Assembly: GCA_009746045.1 (NCBI GenBank)
Contig: RPFO01000333.1
Coordinates: 1,680,314-1,744,313 of the forward strand
Direction: 5' to 3'
From: Mesostigma viride
Lineage: Eukaryota; Streptophyta; Mesostigmatophyceae; Mesostigmatales; Mesostigmataceae
Length of the DNA: 64,000 bases
Part shown: piece by piece, positions 62,501-64,000 of the stretch
Layout of the letters: each line of letters starts with the position of its first letter
Position numbering within the stretch: the stretch's first letter is position 1
Position numbers and translations under genes: made by a program
Notes under the pieces: generated by a model
Told to the model about the DNA's origin: nothing
The model's database searches: none
Seen by the model: only the letters and a program-made list of their open reading frames with translations

Positions 62501-63855
62501 GCCTTGCCTTCTTGCCACAGGATGAGGCAGCCGGCGGCGCCCATTCTCCTTATTCTGGCGCCGGCCACACGGGGGGTAGCGACGACCCCTGGCTGGTGGT
62601 GGAGGGTGTCGACAGCAGCCCCCGCCCCGAGGCACCAGACATGGCAGATGCCAGCGGTCACTCTGGGCTACAGAGCCTAGTTGGTCCTGTCGTGTATGGT
62701 GTGGTGCTGTCCTTTGTGTGCCGGCCGCGCCACTACTGCCGCACGCCACCCCCCATTGTGGTCCCTGTTCTTCGCAGGGCCTCGACTGGGCCAGTTTCAC
62801 CAAGGGTGGGAATACATCAAAACATCAATTCACCAGGGATGGCTACAACAGCAGCCTTACCCAGCCATGCCGAAGTCGCTGCCAGAGCTGCATCCAAAGC
62901 TGGGATTTCATGTCTTCCACCTGGCGTGCCAGCACTGGTTGGTGCTGGCCCTGGGAACAGCCACCACCACCGGGAATGTGAGGGCGGCGCTGCAGATGCC
63001 ACACCCACCACATCCCAGGCTGCAGCCTCGCCCCCTGCCGCACCAGATCGTGCTGCTGGTTCGGTCTCTGCTCTGTTGCGTGTCAGGCCCCGGGTGCCCC
63101 TGCCGTGCACCCTGCAGGCTTGCCTGAGCTTCAGCGACCAGCACGGCGACAGCTGGCACGGCCAGGTGGCACACATCCCAGTGTACATGGAGGACCTATT
63201 CCTGCCGTTGGAGATGCCAGAGGACATTTTGGCCTATGAGGCACGGTCGCCGTGCCTGCCTCCAGGAAGTTCTCCCATGGGTGCTCTTGAGCAGGGCATG
63301 GCAGGCGCAGAGGAGACCGGGGAGGTGTCTGTTAACAAGGCATCCATCTTGTTTGATGGTTTGTGGCATGCATTTGCTGCGCTGCCCCATGTGGCCATCA
63401 CCAGTAAAATGCTGCCAAATGTCACCTGTGACCAGGTCGCCGCAGTTGCAGGTGACAGCAGGGGACTGGGCCGTTTCGTACTGGCGGTTAGGGGGCAGCT
63501 TCTGCTGGAGGCATTTTTTAACAGGGGCTTTGAACAGGCTGGGCTGCAATCATTAGCAGCCCCCCGCTGGGAGCTGGCTTCGAACGCGGCTTGCAATGTG
63601 CATCTACAGCACAGGAACATAACAGTAGAGGAGGATGTCAATGGCGGGGCTAGTGCAGCGGAGGCTGTGCAGCGATCAGGGATGCCAACTGGCGATTACC
63701 AGGGGATGCTGAGGATGGCCATCCTACTGCCGCCCAACTGGCATCTGTTGGTATGCGTGGATGTGGGGGCCTGCTTCTCAATGGCACACATTCGCACCGA
63801 CTTCCTACCTGCCCTGGCATTTGTGGATGAACTGCTGGAGGCCTTTGTCCCGTAG
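56584..63855 (+). CDS. AP-5 complex subunit beta-1, 2 exons
   Basis: Exon 1 is 56584-60026, with a phase 2 donor AG/GTGGGT. Exon 2 is 61827-63855. The join restores an Arg codon and gives about 1,823 residues to TAG 63853. The start LSAEEWSDLIGTYD resembles the N-terminus of plant AP5B1 as I recall it. The sequence across the junction (FPNLDLRDAAR then RQRYLLEQL) matches a conserved helix of the family. Residues about 1565-1610 (RVRPRVPLPCTLQACLSFSD; YMEDLFLPLEMP) match the appendage-proximal part. AP-5 acts in late-endosomal sorting with SPG11/SPG15. The protein is longer than plant or human AP5B1 because of Gly/Ala/Pro-rich insertions. The frame is open upstream of ATG 56584 without another ATG. 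Confidence 0.8.
60461..61534. repeat. 40-bp minisatellite, ~27 copies, in AP5B1 intron
   Basis: Unit: GCGTACCGACCGTGCCTATG then GTTGCATCCCCCCTCCTCTA. Variants are a G/A change in the first bases (GCGTACC/GCATACC), TAG/TGG at the unit end, and 39-bp copies that lost one C. Variants cluster in runs, which indicates copy-by-copy spread. The array fills most of the intron 60027-61826. Confidence 0.97.
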
Positions 63856-63908
63856 ACCAGGTAGTATACGCCCGAGGGCATGAGGTGAACTGAGAGCACA
63901 GGCTTTAC

Positions 63909-63973
63909 CAGTGGGGTGCCAGGTGATGCTCTTGTACTTGGCGGAGGTGCCATCATGGAGTGGGATTCCAAAT
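63909..63973 (-). other. candidate internal exon of a further minus-strand gene
   Basis: A minus-strand acceptor (CCCATTACAG) and donor (GTAAAG) enclose 65 nt. One frame reads FGIPLHDGTSAKYKSITWHP. It would be convergent with AP5B1, whose stop is 54 bp away. The family was not recognised, and the rest of the gene would lie beyond the window. Confidence 0.35.
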
Positions 63974-64000
63974 CTGTAATGGGAGCAGTGATAAAGCATA

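Overview
The window looks like nuclear DNA of a flagellated green alga (Chlorophyta). This is inferred from intron-rich, GC-rich genes with GT-AG and some GC-AG introns, a plastid-type release factor 2 with a transit-like leader, a XEG113-type cell-wall arabinosyltransferase of the green lineage, a MORN1-like and an EF-hand protein, and many non-LTR retrotransposons. No rRNA, tRNA, CRISPR array or bacterial operon was found. All gene models were assembled by eye from splice sites, reading-frame phase and recalled protein-family features. No alignment or search was run.

Six host genes could be assembled, in strictly alternating orientation: an EF-hand protein (minus, 6236-10018, 4 exons), MORN1-like (plus, 10826-13949, 4 exons), XEG113-like hydroxyproline-arabinan glycosyltransferase (minus, 28618-39926, 12 exons), organellar RF2 prfB (plus, 40897-45044, 5 exons), a TPRA1-like seven-helix membrane protein (minus, 48582-55236, 7 exons) and the AP-5 beta subunit AP5B1 (plus, 56584-63855, 2 exons). 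They form three head-to-head pairs with 0.8-1.35 kb spacers. Exon phases match at all 28 junctions; one of them (XEG113 exon 9/10) depends on an extended donor choice.

The spaces between convergent genes (14.4-28 kb and 45.1-47.7 kb) hold retroelements. These are LINE reverse-transcriptase fragments, ORF1-only LINE-like elements (ORF1p followed directly by a 3' UTR and tail), and a nested cluster of restriction-like-endonuclease (RLE) non-LTR elements at 20.4-27.3 kb, including a recent fold-back. A further degenerate LINE lies at 2928-5200. Several families share a short CTCC(C)...GGAG hairpin near the 3' end.

All six genes carry tandem arrays inside introns. Examples are a 1.2 kb compound tetranucleotide array in the EF-hand gene, a 7-bp satellite, a hexamer array and a 26-bp minisatellite in XEG113, a GGGC array in prfB, an ACGC array and a 28-bp minisatellite in TPRA1, and a 40-bp minisatellite in AP5B1. 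These arrays create very long spurious ORFs. Three genes also carry tandem duplications covering a 5' splice site. The first 2.9 kb and the last 150 bp hold only weak candidate exons.
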